Positions 1 through 11,797 are shown, numbered from the stretch's first letter. The stretch is DNA of 64,000 nucleotides from Haematococcus lacustris (GCA_030144725.1 JASKMD010000029.1:2780346-2844345), one strand, 5' to 3'. The notes: generated from the sequence alone by a model not told the origin. Numbers and translations are program-made.

Positions 1-634
1 AGAAGCTAGAAACCAGCTTTGCCAACAGCCTCACCGAGCTGTTTCTCCTCAGGCTTGAGCAAGCGGTGGCTTTGGCTGGGCCAGGGTCATCGCTGGCTCA
101 TACGAGCACCAGCGCCTCCTTTGGGCTGCTTTTGGGTGGCAGTCCAGCCTAGACTGAGCGTCAGCGCAGCTGGGTGGCGCGGAGTGTGCAGGGGAAGGAG
201 GTGACCTGGCTACAGGGTCAGGGTTAGGGTGAGGGTGGGGTGGTGCCTACTGAGGCCATGCGGGATGAGGTGGCCAGGCAGCGGAGGTTGTTGGCGCTGG
301 GTCAGGGGGGAGAGGGGGGACAAAGCCTGGCTGGAGAGGGGGGTCAACCGGGGCAGCCTGGTGCGCCATGTAGTGGACACCAGCAGGCAGCTGAAGGCAG
401 CCCACGTCAGCTGGCAGCTGGACTGGGCGCACTGGCAGGCAGCTGAGAGGCAGCGCAGCACCAGGCCCTACCGCCCCTCCTCCCCATTTGCGCTCACACC
501 CGGCTGCAACTGCAAGGCGCACCACATCAAGCTGGACACCAAGGCCATCTTTGGCCTGATTCGCGCTGCTGGCATGCTGCCAGCGGACATCACCTTCTTG
601 ACCAAGTTTAAGAATGGTGTGGCCGGGCCCAGGG
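1..634 (+). pseudogene. Unrecognised coding remnant, disrupted by a transposon at its 3' end
   Basis: I do not recognise the product. An open stretch from about 229 reads a basic, Trp/Gln-rich segment, then a Cys/His patch (GCNCKAHHIKLDTK, about 505-550) and a hydrophobic GLIRAAGML segment. The reading frame just upstream (240-330) contains a plausible N-terminal piece (EAMRDEVARQRRLLALGQG) that joins it only through a one-base shift in the G-rich run at 305-325, so the copy is either frameshifted or carries a sequence error. The frame runs to 634, is cut by the transposon at 635-1152, and resumes for 14 nt up to a good splice donor (GAG|GTGAGT) at 1166/1167. This suggests an exon hit by the insertion 12-14 nt before its end. 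It could be a repeated transposon-encoded gene rather than a host gene. Confidence 0.35.
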
Positions 635-1152
635 TCAGGTGTTCCCAACTGTCAGAAAATGACAGGAAACCGACCCCTGGTAGTAGGACGGCTGTAACTT
701 TGCACTCACTGCGCCAAATATTATGCTAGATAGTTCATAATGGAGCTAACCCAGCCAGCTACCTGTCACCCATCCAGAATAATTATGCACTCAGTAGCCG
801 GAAGCGAGCGCAAAACAATGTTTCAATCACCCCGTCTAGGTGCCCTGCACGCTCGGCAGACATCGCGTTGGGTGTCAGCCGGACATTCCATTTGTGCACA
901 ACCAGCTCACTACGCAAGGTGGATGGGGTCCCAGCGATGTGGCTCACCGTGCCAAGGACACCCGTCTCGCCGATGTGATTTGTTCGCGGGCACATGTGGC
1001 AGTACGCGAGCAAAGACTCCAATGGCTAGCGCTGATGGTCAGATTACGCGGACTAAACCGCCGATGCCAATGTGACAAACGCTATTGAAAACGATGCACT
1101 ATTGAGAGAGTACTTGCATGCATATTACCAACCCCATGTTGGGAACACCCGA
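635..1152 (+). mobile_element. Short TIR DNA transposon (MITE-like), copy 1
   Basis: The element is 518 bp. Its left end reads TCAGGTGTTCCCAAC (635-649) and its right end GTTGGGAACACCCGA (1138-1152), a 15-bp inverted pair with one mismatch. A 7-bp direct duplication CCCAGGG abuts both ends (628-634 and 1153-1159). No protein is encoded. It is clearly homologous to the 1.2-kb element at 62170-63386 in the same orientation and looks like a shorter form of it. It lies inside an apparent exon. The superfamily is not assigned: 7-8-bp duplications are known for several (P, hAT, Dada-like) and I see no transposase. Confidence 0.85.
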
Positions 1153-1245
1153 CCCAGGGACAGTGAGGTGAGTTGGGCTGCTGGCTTGACAACAACGCTA
1201 TTGCCACATCTGCGAACGCCTGCTGCATCGCAACCTACACACGCG

Positions 1246-2110
1246 ATGACGTCGAGCCGTTCATCACCGGGGTTTGCCGTCGTCTGCGCGGCGCTGTTCC
1301 TCGCTGCGCCACTGCTCTCGCAAGGTCAGTGTGCCTGGCGACGGCAGATGAGCGTCGCGTCGCGAGGGCCATCAAAATGCTCCTCGTTTATGCTGTATTG
1401 ATGCGGATCAGTGCTGCTGCCTCCGTTCGTCACCTAGGCCCGCAAGCTGCTGCCTCCGTTCGTCACCTAGGCCCGCAAGCCACTAGATGGTCGTCTTGCC
1501 TGTTGTTGCCCCGCCCCTTAGAGTTGCCTGCTGCTCCCTGTCGCGCTGTGCAGGACGCGAGTTGCACCAGGTGGGCGCTTTTGGCTTCGCTGCATTGCTG
1601 GCCGCGGCGCGACCAGACTTCCTCATTTCCCAACCTCCCCTGCCGCCCATCCCAGCTCCCGCACCACCTACCCCTTCTCCCAAAGCACCAACCACAGCTG
1701 CTAACGCTACCAGAACTCCCAGCGCTGGCTCAGCTGCTGGTGGTGGCACCGCATCAGGCACAGGCACCACATCAGGCACAGGCAGTGCGGGAGCCACAGG
1801 CTCAGGGGCTGCTGGCGGCACCACCACCACCCCCGGTGCCGCCACATCCGTCGTCCCAGGACGGCCGTCTCAGGCTCTTCCCACAGCCACGACCGTCTCC
1901 GGCTCTGGCAGCACTGGCACTGGCGCCACAGGCACTGCGGGCAGGGGCAGCCCCCCGGCAGGTGCAGCAGGTGCAGCTGGCCCCAACCTCACCAGTGGCC
2001 TGGCAGGCACCACCTCAGGGGGCCTGGCGGGGGGCACAGGTGTTGGCGCTGGCAGCGGCGGCCCGGGGAATGCAGGAGTGGGCAGCGCTGGGGCCAGTGT
2101 GGGCAAGTAG
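1246..2110 (+). CDS. Secreted low-complexity Pro/Gly/Ser/Thr-rich protein
   Basis: Two exons, 1246-1324 and 1554-2110, join in phase to a 211-residue protein. Exon 1 encodes a classic signal peptide (hydrophobic core VVCAALFLAAPLL) and ends CAAG|GTCAGT; exon 2 follows CTGTGCAG. The mature protein has a short unique part, a PPLPPIPAPAPP proline-rich stretch, and a long Gly/Thr/Ala/Ser tail ending GASVGK. This is typical of extracellular matrix or cell-wall glycoproteins of volvocine algae, but no conserved domain is visible and the role is inferred. The same layout (signal exon, Pro-rich middle, Ala/Gly-rich end with a VGK-type terminus) occurs in the gene at 16250-18369, suggesting paralogy. 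The start was chosen for the signal peptide; the region just upstream carries the transposon at 635-1152, which may affect its promoter. Confidence 0.6.
1413..1478. repeat. Two perfect 33-bp tandem copies within an intron
   Basis: GCTGCTGCCTCCG... occurs at 1413-1445 and is repeated identically at 1446-1478, inside the single intron of the secreted-protein gene. Confidence 0.85.
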
Positions 2111-5100
2111 ACTTGGTGCATGTGGAGCCAAGAGAAGTGGATTCTTCAGGCCAGGCGAGGTTCGGTCTCCTGAAGAGGTACATGGCATCTGGTATGATTG
2201 AAAGCATCTGAAAGCAACCTTCATCAGCCTGGCTTGATGAGACGGTTTCGTGATGTGAGGCTGGGTGCAAGCAGGGTTGTGAAAATTGCAGTATTTCATG
2301 AAATCTTGCACTGAAACCTTTCAATGTAAGAAATGAAATTTTCACTGCAACAAATGAAATCCCGGTAGCCCCCAGCACCCGGCAGCACCCAGTAAACCAG
2401 ACGAGTAGAGCCCGATGGCTGAGGCGAATAGTGGCCTTCAGACTCGTGGCCGCGTTGCAGCTTTCGCTGGCCCTTCCCTGGCATTGCCACGGGTGCTACA
2501 GCACAGCGTGATTGGGTTAGGCAATGCGACCCCTCTACAGCCTAACGGGAAGAGGCGACGCACTACCACATCCACAAGCAGCCCGCGCAGCAGTTGGATC
2601 AGTTCATCAACAACATCCCTTGAATCACTTGCTAAAGTGCCATGAAAAGCCCAGGAAGCCGCTGTGAGGTGCTCTGAGGTCACTGCAGCCATTGTTAACC
2701 CTTTAGCTACTAGGCCTTGTTCAGCCTGAGCTGGCTGATGTTTGCTTGCAGTTGGAGACAGCTGGAGCATGACAAGTGTAGCATGGCTTGGTGATTGCAA
2801 GCAAGGCGGCAGCGGTATAGAGCAGCAGCCAACATCACTACCTTCCAAGCCATCAACAACAGCTTGGAGCAGCCTCTTTCTTTCCCCGCCTCCTTCTTTA
2901 CACAACCCTCCCCATCCCACTGCACCACGCCCAGCCATGGAGGCGTTGCCTTGGTCATGCATGGTCCATGGCATGTTGATTGCTTGTAGGTGCAACATGA
3001 CGCGTGATTTAAGTGCCCGGCCCCTGCACATGAGTGGCGCCCAATGTCCAGCCTGATTGCAAGGATGCCCCTTGTTGGCTGCAGGTCTTATGGTCACACT
3101 CCAGCCCCTTGCCCCCTCCCCCCTTCCCTCCCCCCAACAGCCCTTGGCGTAGCAGCCTAGAGTGGGCAGCCTGGAGCGGGCAGCCTAGAGCGGGCAGCCA
3201 GGAGCGGCACCCAAGAGTGGCAGCCACTTTCTTCCTCCCTAAAGGCCAGCCTTGGGCGGGCAGCATGGAGCGGGCGCTAGCAGTAGCGGCCAGCCAGCCC
3301 GCTCTAGCCATGCCATGCCCACACACCACACTGACCCAGCCCATCCCTCCCCCAAGGGGACAGCAATAGGAGAGCCAAGCCACCGTACTTGATGTGCAAC
3401 ATGGCTTGGTGGTGGTGTGGTGTGGTGTGGTGTGGTGTGGTGTGGTGTGGTGTGGTGTGGTGTGGTGTGGTGTGGTGGTCTGTTGGTGTTATTGTTGGTG
3501 TGGTGTTGTTGTCACTTGTCACCTTATGTGGGGTGTTGCAAGGCGTTAGTGCCGTATGGAGGTGCCGCGGGGGGAAATAGCATGGCATCATGCATGAACA
3601 ACAACGGTGGGGGAGTATTAGGCAGTAGTAAGTAACTCACCAGCTTAGTATGCGTGGTTTGAAGCTGTGGTATCCTTGTTAACCTTTGGTTTTGGATATC
3701 CTTGATGACCTTTGGTTCTCGTGGTTGTGGTGCACCAAATCGTATCCTGAGTGTTGCATTGGGTTGACAGATGTTAAATAGGGACGTGTGCAAAGTTTCA
3801 GGTCAAAACTCCCACGGCAACCACGCGTTTTCATCCCGTTTCATGTCTTTCATTATTTTCATGAAATTTCACAAATTTCATGATGAAATGATGAATGAAA
3901 GAAATGAAAGAACGCAAAGTCACAACCCTGGGTGCAAGGCTGGCTCGGGCTACAAGCTGGGTGCGGGGCTGAGTAAGCACTTGCATTCAACTTGATAATG
4001 ATGACAGGCCTTCATTGATGTGTCTAGCATGCCCTCATTTCGACACGTTCCCATGCAGAGCATCTGATGTTCACCCTCGTTGTATTTCATGCCTTCATCC
4101 ATCATCATCCGTGTAGCACTAGCCTGAAGCATACAGTTGAAGCATACATCATGAGTGAGAAGGTTATCAGTATGGGCTGCCAATCTGTTTTGTGTCATAG
4201 CACTGAGAATGTTGCTGAGGCTTGTTGATTCAGAAGAACTGTAATCGAGGCTTCTCTAGTCTGATATGGCAATTACGGCAGGCACTACGGGATACACTTC
4301 CTCTCAAGGCCTGAGGTGGTGTCCATCCTGGTGCTGGGGTTCATCATGGGATATCCGAGCTGTTTTTTAGTTAGCATGCCTCCAAGGAAGGAGTTCAGGT
4401 GGGCTTGGTAACCCCGTGGATGCGAGTGGCTAGGGTATCAGATCGTAAAAACATCCTGTCGATGCACCAGCTTCCAGTCCAGAGTCGTCCCCTCATTCTT
4501 AAGTGCATACATACAAACCCAATCATTACACCACAACACAATACTTGCCAATACAAACCGGTTCATACCTCTAATTCCAATGATCTCCATGCCCATGCAT
4601 GGCATTCACCCTAACACGTCCGGTACTCACTCTCGCTGCCCTACGGCCGGTTCACTCACTCAGCTCAATACGATTTTCAAACGCATGAAACAATTGTTGG
4701 CCATGGCAATGTGGCAATCACCATGGCTTATACATGCAGCCCCCATGGCAGTTGCATGACCATACATGTGCACCTTCCTACATTTACAGGGCCTGTGTCC
4801 AGGCTACCAGCTCCCACCCCAACGCCAGGTTGCATGCCCAGCCGTCAACCTCCCGTCTCGCCCATGCTACCCGGTGCCCTGCTGGCAACCCTGCTTGCAG
4901 GTCTACCCCTAGCAGGGCAAAGCTTTGCGGCCATCCCAGCTGCACAGTTCCAAGGGCTGCTGCAGGGGCTCCACAGTGTGTTGAACAGGGAGGCAGGAGG
5001 TGGTGTCCTGGTCCTGCAGAATCCCTATGAGGGAGCTTGGGGTGGTGGCACAGGGGCATGCACTGGGACAGGCTGGGCAAAGAGAGGAGGCAGGGGCGGA

Positions 5101-5425
5101 GCAGGTGCAGACACCTCTCGTGTACACTCATAAGCTCAAAGCACACTGCCAAGCAGAGCAACACCAGCAGCAAGCATGCCAGGCAGGCAGTGCATGACGT
5201 GCATGGTGCCTAGCATACCTCTCTAGGTCATGATGACTTCCCCTGCAGGGCCATCACAACAGTTTCATCTCAACAGGACCTCGCACCGCAGTGCATGGAA
5301 AAGAATGAACTCGTGTACAGACCATGGGACTTGTGGACAGACCATGCCCTGCTCGCAACACAGCTGGCACCATTGGGTGATGCAGCAGTGCAGGGTGCAG
5401 GGTGACCTTGTGGTTCAAGTTTGGC
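2111..5425. other. Intergenic, repeat-rich, no supported gene
   Basis: Open frames here are short or low complexity. The stretch holds AT-rich ATGAAA/TTTCAT-rich patches (2290-2365, 3840-3910). It also holds a GTG/TGTGG microsatellite (3412-3477) and a segment (2737-3090) related to the modular repeats at 55.9-56.2 kb, including an intron-like unit ending TTGGCTGCAG at 3084. A sentence-like repeat at 4020-4080 recurs near 11550-11600. The part below 5425 may include the 3' end of the minus-strand transporter gene. Confidence 0.5.
3412..3477. repeat. (TGTGG)n pentanucleotide microsatellite
   Basis: About 13 uninterrupted TGTGG units on the plus strand. It is related in motif to the much longer array at 10691-11381, whose first units are also TGTGG. 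Confidence 0.9.
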
Positions 5426-5430
5426 TTACA
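5426..5430 (-). terminator. Likely poly(A) signal TGTAA of the DMT transporter gene
   Basis: TTACA on the plus strand (TGTAA on the minus strand) lies about 120 nt after the transporter stop codon. TGTAA is the usual chlorophyte near-upstream poly(A) element; use here is inferred. Confidence 0.5.
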
Positions 5431-5551
5431 AGAGACTAGACAGTGGAACTAGCATGCGATCACCAGGGCAGTAGAGCAATGTGTGCAAATCTGCCATGCA
5501 TACTTGGACTGGACCCTAGGCTGGGGTGGATTGGACCCCGCGGGCAGCAGC

Positions 5552-8500
5552 CTACTTAGGCAAGGCACTTGACTCGGGCTGGTTGGACAAGAGCGCCATG
5601 GTCTCAGCTACGCCTTCACTGCCTGCCTGGTATGACTGTGAGTCATCTGTGCTGTCGCCGCTGGTGTCGTCCAGCACAGGGCTGCTGTAAGTGAGATCAG
5701 TGCCTGGAGGGGTGCCGGGTGGAACCACCACTTGGACGCAGTCCTCTGCTGGCCCTTCCGCAACCAGCTTGGCGGTGACTGCGGCTTGCTTGCGACTGTG
5801 CTCTGTGCTCCTGGCTTCCCAATAAGAAAGAGCCTGCACAGATCCATTAGCCAGAACTGCAGGCATGGCTGGGACCGTTTGGTCACACTGCAATACGACA
5901 TTTGCCAAGTGGTGATGGTGGCAGCCATGCGACTTGGCAGCACATCCTGAGGCACCCTGAACCAGCACTGCTGCGCTCCTAGTAACATTGATTGTGAGTG
6001 CACATGGCTGGTGCATGGAAGGCTGCGGCAGGAAGTTCACAGGCTTGGGCAGGTGTAACCATGGTGACCCATGAGGTCAGGTCCAGTCAGGTGGCGACAG
6101 CCAGCACACTTTGAGATGCATGCTGTGCTGATGCAGGCATGCTGGGCCTAGGCAGGTGCACGCACCAGGGTGACTACGATGATGAGGCCTGAGCCGCACA
6201 GCTCCAACACGCTGGGCCGCTCGTTGAAGAACAGGGCGCCCAGCAGCACCGCCCACACCTAGCCGAGGCATAGGCATAGGCATGATGCCTGGATCACCCA
6301 ACAATCATCACATGGCTATCACCTTCATGAGCCACTGCCCGGCACACAGGACCTCCAGGGTGACTAGGCAGGTCAGCAGCAAGGCATGTGCGTGGCTGGT
6401 GTGGGAGATGGGCGTACTAATGCACAGGCAGTGGGGCAGGTAAGCTGGAAGACAGGCTACTAGCAAAAGGCAGGCAGTCCAGCAGACGGGAATCCAAGGC
6501 AGGCTTTGGCAGGAGGGAAGAGCATGCTACACGGCGCTTGCAGGGGCAGGACTGATTGTGTGAGGGCAGTGTGTCAGTTCAGGCTGATGTGCATGGCTGG
6601 TCTGGGAGATGGGCGAACTAAGGGCAGGCAGTCCAGAGACGAGGATCCAGAGGGCAGTGTGTAAGGTTCCCATTACATTGCATTGCATTTTGCGCATTGC
6701 TCCCAAACAGCACCTTGGCTCTCAACCTTGCATTCACCCTAACACGTCCGGTTGCTCCTATACAGCAGCAGGGCCTGGCCCATACATGGTGTAGCCACGC
6801 ATGATGCTCAGCGGACACATAGCACCAGGCCTGGGATCAGTGTGCATTCATTGGCAATGCCAATGTGTGTGCCAATGTGTGACGTTCAACCGCCAGACGG
6901 CACACGTCTGCTGCAAAGCCTGGCGTTGGTGTGCATTCATTGGCAGTGGCTGGCCAAAGCCAGAGGGCCTGAGTGTGCCAGCTCCCTGGAAAGAACCTTG
7001 ACAACACCATGGCCTCTCACCATGGCAAGGTAGGAGGTGGAGATGGCGGCAAAGGCGCCGGGTGCATAGCGCATGCCCACCGTCATGCATGTTTGATTGC
7101 CCAGGCCTGATGCACCTGCAAATTGCATTGTAGTTGGCTCTCCTTCATCATCATGGCATGGCCATCGCAGGCGTGTGGCATTGGCACGTTGTGTCAAAAG
7201 TGCTGTGTGCATAGACAAAGATGGGCGCAGGTGCAGATGAAAGGGCCACACAACAAAAAAAGGGGCCGCATCATCGCCACGTGATTGCATCTCTGGTACC
7301 CAAGGCAATGATGAGCATGGGCCTTGTCACCAGGGCAACATGCAGCTCATGTGTGAACAGCTTGCATTGCTGACAGGTTGCTGGAAGATGGTATGCATAT
7401 CAGCATGAGGACAGTTGGTCCTGGTCCTTGCTGTGAGTGCAAGCATGGTGTCCGAGTGACAGCACAAGCTGTCAACATGAGGTGTTTGTGTGGCAGGCAC
7501 AATGGCCAAGACATCAACTACAGCCAGGCCTGTTGTGTGAGGCCTCACCTACTCCCACCACCAGGATGGCCCAGTGCAGAGCGCTAGTGGGGGCTCTGAA
7601 GTGCTGGCTAGGTATGACGAGGCACAGGAACAGGGAGCACAGGGAGCTGATGGCGGCCATGTAGAAGATAATCACGGTGTCAACCTAAGAGGCAGGCAGG
7701 TGAGCAAGCGGGCAGGTGGGCAGGCAGGCAGGCGGGCGGGCGGGCGGGCGGGCAGGGGTATATGAGCAGGCAAAGGTAGGTTGGTAAGCAGGGGTAGGTG
7801 AGCAAGCAGGCAGTCAGGTGGGCAGGCAAGAGGGCAGTCAGGCAAGCAGGCAGGCAAAGACACAGGGCAAAAGGCACGCTGGAAGCATCTGCGATGCGCA
7901 GTAGTGCTGACGTGCTGCAAGCATATGCTGTCTCTACTGCTGCACGGCACCGCAGCTGCTGGACTGGCTGACTCCTTGTGCTCACTGGGCCCCCCTGTAT
8001 GAGACCCTGCCCTGCGCCCAGCCCCTACCAAGTACATGTATACCTCTGATGCCTGCCTCCTGGAGATGCGAGAGTGACGTGGCGGAGTGATGCACTGGTC
8101 TGAGCAGGTATGAGCTGGTAGCTGGTATGAGCCTAGACTCGGAAGAAGCGAAAGAGTACCGCCAAGCAAAGCCGCATCCCACAAAATGCTCTCGAAAGCA
8201 AGGAGCCTTGCGCTGTGTGAGCTCACATCACTGCTGTTCTTGCCAGCGCAGGTCCTTGCACGCCATCAGGCAAACAACAAGAGGAGCAAAGGGATGGATT
8301 GTGTGCATGGCTGCACTTGGAAGAGAAGATGGCTGAGGTGGCCATGAAGCGCCATGGGCGTGCCAAGCAGCTGGTGGTGCAGCAGCCACAATTGGCACCC
8401 AGGGTGGCTGGGGTGCGGATGCGGTGGTGCGTGCCTGCTGCATAGTGGTGTGCAGGCCCAGGGGCACAGACCAGCGGCAGGGCAGGGTGGTGCTTGTGCA

Positions 8501-10288
8501 TGAGCACCGCACCAGCCGCGTCAGCTCAGCAGTGAATGGCCAGCAACCATATGCGGGTCAGCTAAACCAACGCAAAGCCACCAGGCCTGCAAACTGAAAG
8601 CCCCCAGCAGGGCAGGTGGAAGAGCGCTTGCTGCGCCCAGCCTGGAGCCAGTGTGAGGCATGATGTGGTACCCGGTAGTGGCCCCACGCAAGCCCCCACA
8701 AGCCCCATGCAGCAGCCAGGCAGCCACACAGTCAGTAGCAGCCTCAGAGTCTAGGCCCAGCACTCCCCCACCAGCCAAGCGTAGCAAAGGCAAGGCTAAG
8801 CAGGCAGCTGAGCCCACCCAGCCAACCAAACGCAAGGGAAAGGCTGCAATATATAAGCCAGCACCGCAGCCAGGCAGGTGGGTAGACAGGGACTGCAATG
8901 CAGCATTAAACATGCAGCGCATTGGGGAGGCCAAGTGGCGCCCACTTGAGTGTGCTACTGGCCAGAGCAGGAGAAGCTGTCAGCCAAGGGCAAGGAGTAC
9001 CCTGGCCTGGGCTACAGGCGGGAACGAGGCAAGCCACTCAAGGCCCAGCAGCAGCAACAGCAGCAGCAGGCAATGGAGGCTCTAGGTTGAGGGCCAAGGC
9101 GCAGGTGTATCTCCCTTCCCACTGATGCAACTTTGGTGCTGCCCACTCTCCGCTCCCCATCCTGAACCCATCCTGGAAAGGTCCTCCCTACGTGTGGGCC
9201 GCCGGTGCTCACTGTGCTGCTCAAGGCTACCTGCTGGCCAGGGGTGACCCACTCCTGTGCTGGTGGCTGAGGTGGTGGCAGTGACAGCCCAGCCTGGGCT
9301 CAGGGGCTGCAGGCCTCCTGCGCCTCAACCCTGCGGCCTTCCACCCCTTCACGACCTCAGCTGGTGGGGCCGCACCTCACTAGACCTCAGCGCCCGCACA
9401 CACATCTTGGCACCCGCACTGAAGATTGGCTGAGTCAGGCCGATGAGCACGCCAACAAGAGGGAGTGGTGTGCCATGGAAGATGAAGGAGGGCTGCGCCA
9501 CCATGAGCACACCCGCAAGGCAGGCAGGGACAGAGAGGAGCGCCACCCTGCAGCCAGGGAAGGTTAGTTCTAACCTCCTCCTAGCGTTATGCAGGCAGCA
9601 TGCCACAAGGATAACAGCTTTGCCCCTCTTGCAACCATTGCCATAGTGACGTCTGATAGCCAAGGTGAGGTGGCTTGTACCTGCTGGGGGTCTCATGCAG
9701 CAGCAGGGGGGAGGTGAGGGCCACTACCAAGGGAGCCAGGAAGGAAAGTGCAGTGGAATCCCCCAAGGGCAAGAAAGCCACAGCTGCGTAGATGGAGGTC
9801 ACACTGCCAAAACCCATGAAGCCTCGAAAAACCAGTAGCTTGCGCCTGCAGCATAAGGCACACAGCTGGTCCTGCATCCACCAGCCTCGCAAAAGGTGGA
9901 CCCCTAGAATACACCATTTGTTCACCTGTTGCCCAGGGGGTTTACGCTGCGGTCTCTGAGGAAGTTCAAGGTGCAGCACACCACCATGAACAGGCTCCTT
10001 GCCAGCACAATTTCGAATACAGGAATGTGGGCTGAAGCTGCGCACGTGAGCCGGCCAGGTGAGCAAGGTTTCGCATCGCTGCCGCGCGCTGCCCCACTTA
10101 CATAAAATCTTTGCCAGAGCGCCCATGAGCGTCACGAAGAAGGACGCGCCCGATGACACGACCAAGCCATACACGGGACCATGTGCCTTCGCGCTGCTGC
10201 GCTGTTGCTGGCTCTTGGGAAGCAAAGGCTCCTTCGCCGCTTCAGCGTCGGCAACGTCATTGAGCAAAGGCTCTTTTGTCGAATTCAT
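5552..10288 (-). CDS. EamA/DMT-family membrane transporter (SLC35-like), 8 exons
   Basis: Exons on the minus strand: 10288-10102, 10037-9926, 9845-9681, 9547-9376, 7684-7549, 7115-7021, 6258-6166, 5833-5552. All junctions are GT-AG, every phase closes, and the total is 1242 nt (413 residues). Drug/metabolite-transporter landmarks occur in order: IPVFEIVLARSLFM (exon 2), GFGSVTSIYAAVAFLPLGDSTALSFLAP (two pieces of exon 3), GVLMVAQPSFIF (exon 4), GNQTCMTVGMRYAP and AAISTSYLAM (exon 6), LLGALFFNERPS followed by GSGLIIVVTL (exon 7). Together they make two EamA repeats and about ten membrane spans. The N-terminus has two KEPLL dileucine motifs (residues 5-9 and 19-23), which may sort the protein to an endomembrane. 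The C-terminal 93 residues are a hydrophilic, acidic tail. Substrate is not deducible. Intron 4 (1.69 kb) contains a TnpB-like pseudogene and intron 5's upstream side a GGCA/GGCG microsatellite. Confidence 0.9.
7690..7765. repeat. GGCA/GGCG tetranucleotide microsatellite in an intron
   Basis: Runs of GGCAGGCAGG and GGCGGGCGGG lie just upstream (minus strand) of transporter exon 5, inside intron 4. Looser GGCAGGCAAG repeats continue to about 7860. Confidence 0.8.
8341..9075 (+). pseudogene. TnpB/Fanzor-like 3' fragment, copy C (decayed)
   Basis: It is homologous along its whole length to copy E at 14460-15137. The RuvC-III-like signature DRDCNAALNMQRIGE is intact (about 8888-8930), and an EHRTSRVSSAVNG segment precedes it at about 8490-8540. 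Decay is visible: the shared CTGGAAGCC has become CTGAAAGCC, giving a stop at about 8590. The conserved ELCYW segment after the signature is frameshifted (GAGTGTGCTACTGG). It ends in a CAGCAG run. The copy lies wholly inside intron 4 of the minus-strand transporter gene, so it is an intronic insertion. Family assignment rests on motif order against TnpB/Fanzor nucleases and is less certain than the homology among the copies. Confidence 0.6.
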
Positions 10289-10388
10289 CTCTTGGCCTAG
10301 CGCACTTGACGCGGCTCAGGGCAGCGAACGAGCGAGCTATGCAAAGAGAATATTGCTCAGCATCTTTTCGTCAAGCCGTGTTTCATAA

Positions 10389-10690
10389 ATTCGTTAGTGT
10401 AGAAGTGCTTCCGCTGCTCTCCTCTGTCGGCGCACACCAGTTTTGATCGGGCATGTAGCAGCCCACACCCCACGTGCCTTGGTGTTGCCCGAGTGAGCTT
10501 ACGCGCATACATGTTTGGGGCCACCGGCGGCCGTGTCACCTGACCTTGGATACCGCTGCTTGCTGGCTCCGTTTGCCAAGCGCTACCGGTTATCAGTGTC
10601 AGTCAACCTGCCATGGTGCATTTCACCATGGCCTGTGCAGACTGTAGTTGGTCTTCATGGCCTGTAGTTGGTCATCATGGCCTGTGCAGA
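10389..10690. other. Upstream region of the DMT gene
   Basis: Sequence beyond the minus-strand start codon (10288). No gene seen. A short stretch at 10450-10490 is inverted relative to one at 15530-15570 (both read GGGCAACACCAAGGCA on one strand), so part of it is repetitive. Confidence 0.4.
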
Positions 10691-11381
10691 CTGTGGTGTG
10701 GTGTGGTGTGGTGTGGTGTGGTGGGGTGGGGTGGGGTGGGGTGGGGTGGGGTGGGGTGGGGTGGGGTGGGGTGGGGTGGGGGGGGGTGGGGGGGGGTGGG
10801 GTGGGGTGGGGTGGGGTGGGGTGGGGTGGGGTGGGGTGGGGTGGGGTGGGGTGGGGTGGGGTGGGGTGGGGTGGGGTGGGGTGGGGTGGGGTGGGGTGGG
10901 GTGGGGTGGGGTGGGGTGGGGTGGGGTGGGGTGGGGTGGGGTGGGGTGGGGTGGGGTGGGGTGGGGTGGGGTGGGGTGGGGTGGGGTGGGGTGGGGTGGG
11001 GTGGGGTGGGGTGGGGTGGGGTGGGGTGGGGTGGGGTGGGGTGGGGTGGGGTGGGGTGGGGTGGGGTGGGGTGGGGTGGGGTGGGGTGGGGTGGGGTGGG
11101 GTGGGGTGGGGTGGGGTGGGGTGGGGTGGGGTGGGGTGGGGTGGGGTGGGGTGGGGTGGGGTGGGGTGGGGTGGGGTGGGGTGGGGTGGGGTGGGGTGGG
11201 GTGGGGTGGGGTGGGGTGGGGTGGGGTGGGGTGGGGTGGGGTGGGGTGGGGTGGGGTGGGGTGGGGTGGGGTGGGGTGGGGTGGGGTGGGGTGGGGTGGG
11301 GTGGGGTGGGGTGGGGTGGGGTGGGGTGGGGTGGGGTGGGGTGGGGTGGGGTGGGGTGGGGTGGGGTGGGGTGGGGTGGGG
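10691..11381. repeat. 690-bp (GTGGG)n satellite
   Basis: The array begins with TGTGG units and converts after about 10720 to an almost perfect GTGGG pentamer run to 11381. Only two interruptions (extra G runs near 10780-10797) are seen. The plus strand is G-rich throughout with G4 tracts every five bases, so G-quadruplex formation is plausible. The long open frames it creates on both strands are artefacts of the repeat. Confidence 0.95.
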
Positions 11382-11797
11382 CAAAAACAGGCTCAGCGGT
11401 GTCTTGGCAGTGTCTGAGCTACCGAAGAGGTACAAGCCATTACCTTCTACTTTGTCAAGTGGCACCCTGTGACAAGGGCTGTGCCATGCAGGCAACAACA
11501 CATGCCTCTTCACCCATAGCCTGTTCTATCAAGCAGCTGGATGCCTGAACGTCGAGCATGCTCTCATTTTGACACGTTGCCATGCAGGGCATCTGTTGTT
11601 GGTAGTAGGTAGCTGGATGCCTTAGCTGGATGCCTGAATTATACACTGTGGGGACAACACCATGTATTTATTATTAATTTATATGTAATGGACCTCACTT
11701 CCGGCCCACTCCGGTTGCCGGCCCTCCGGTTGGACGGCGATATGATGCACCTCCCAGCACGGCCACGCCGCTCCGATGGTGTTGCTCAGTCCCTGTG

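Noticed and set aside
219..240. Telomere-like GGGTTAGGGTGAGGG
   Set aside because: A single short run, with genes on both sides; not an array.
4711..5133. 140-residue frame with LLATLLAGLPLAG and FQGLLQGLHSVLN
   Set aside because: Protein-like for a short stretch only; no splice partners or homology recognised, and it overlaps the 3' side of the transporter gene.
10613..11548. 300-residue Gly/Trp/Val and Pro/His/Thr frames
   Set aside because: Pure translation of the (GTGGG)n satellite, open on both strands; no unique coding sequence.
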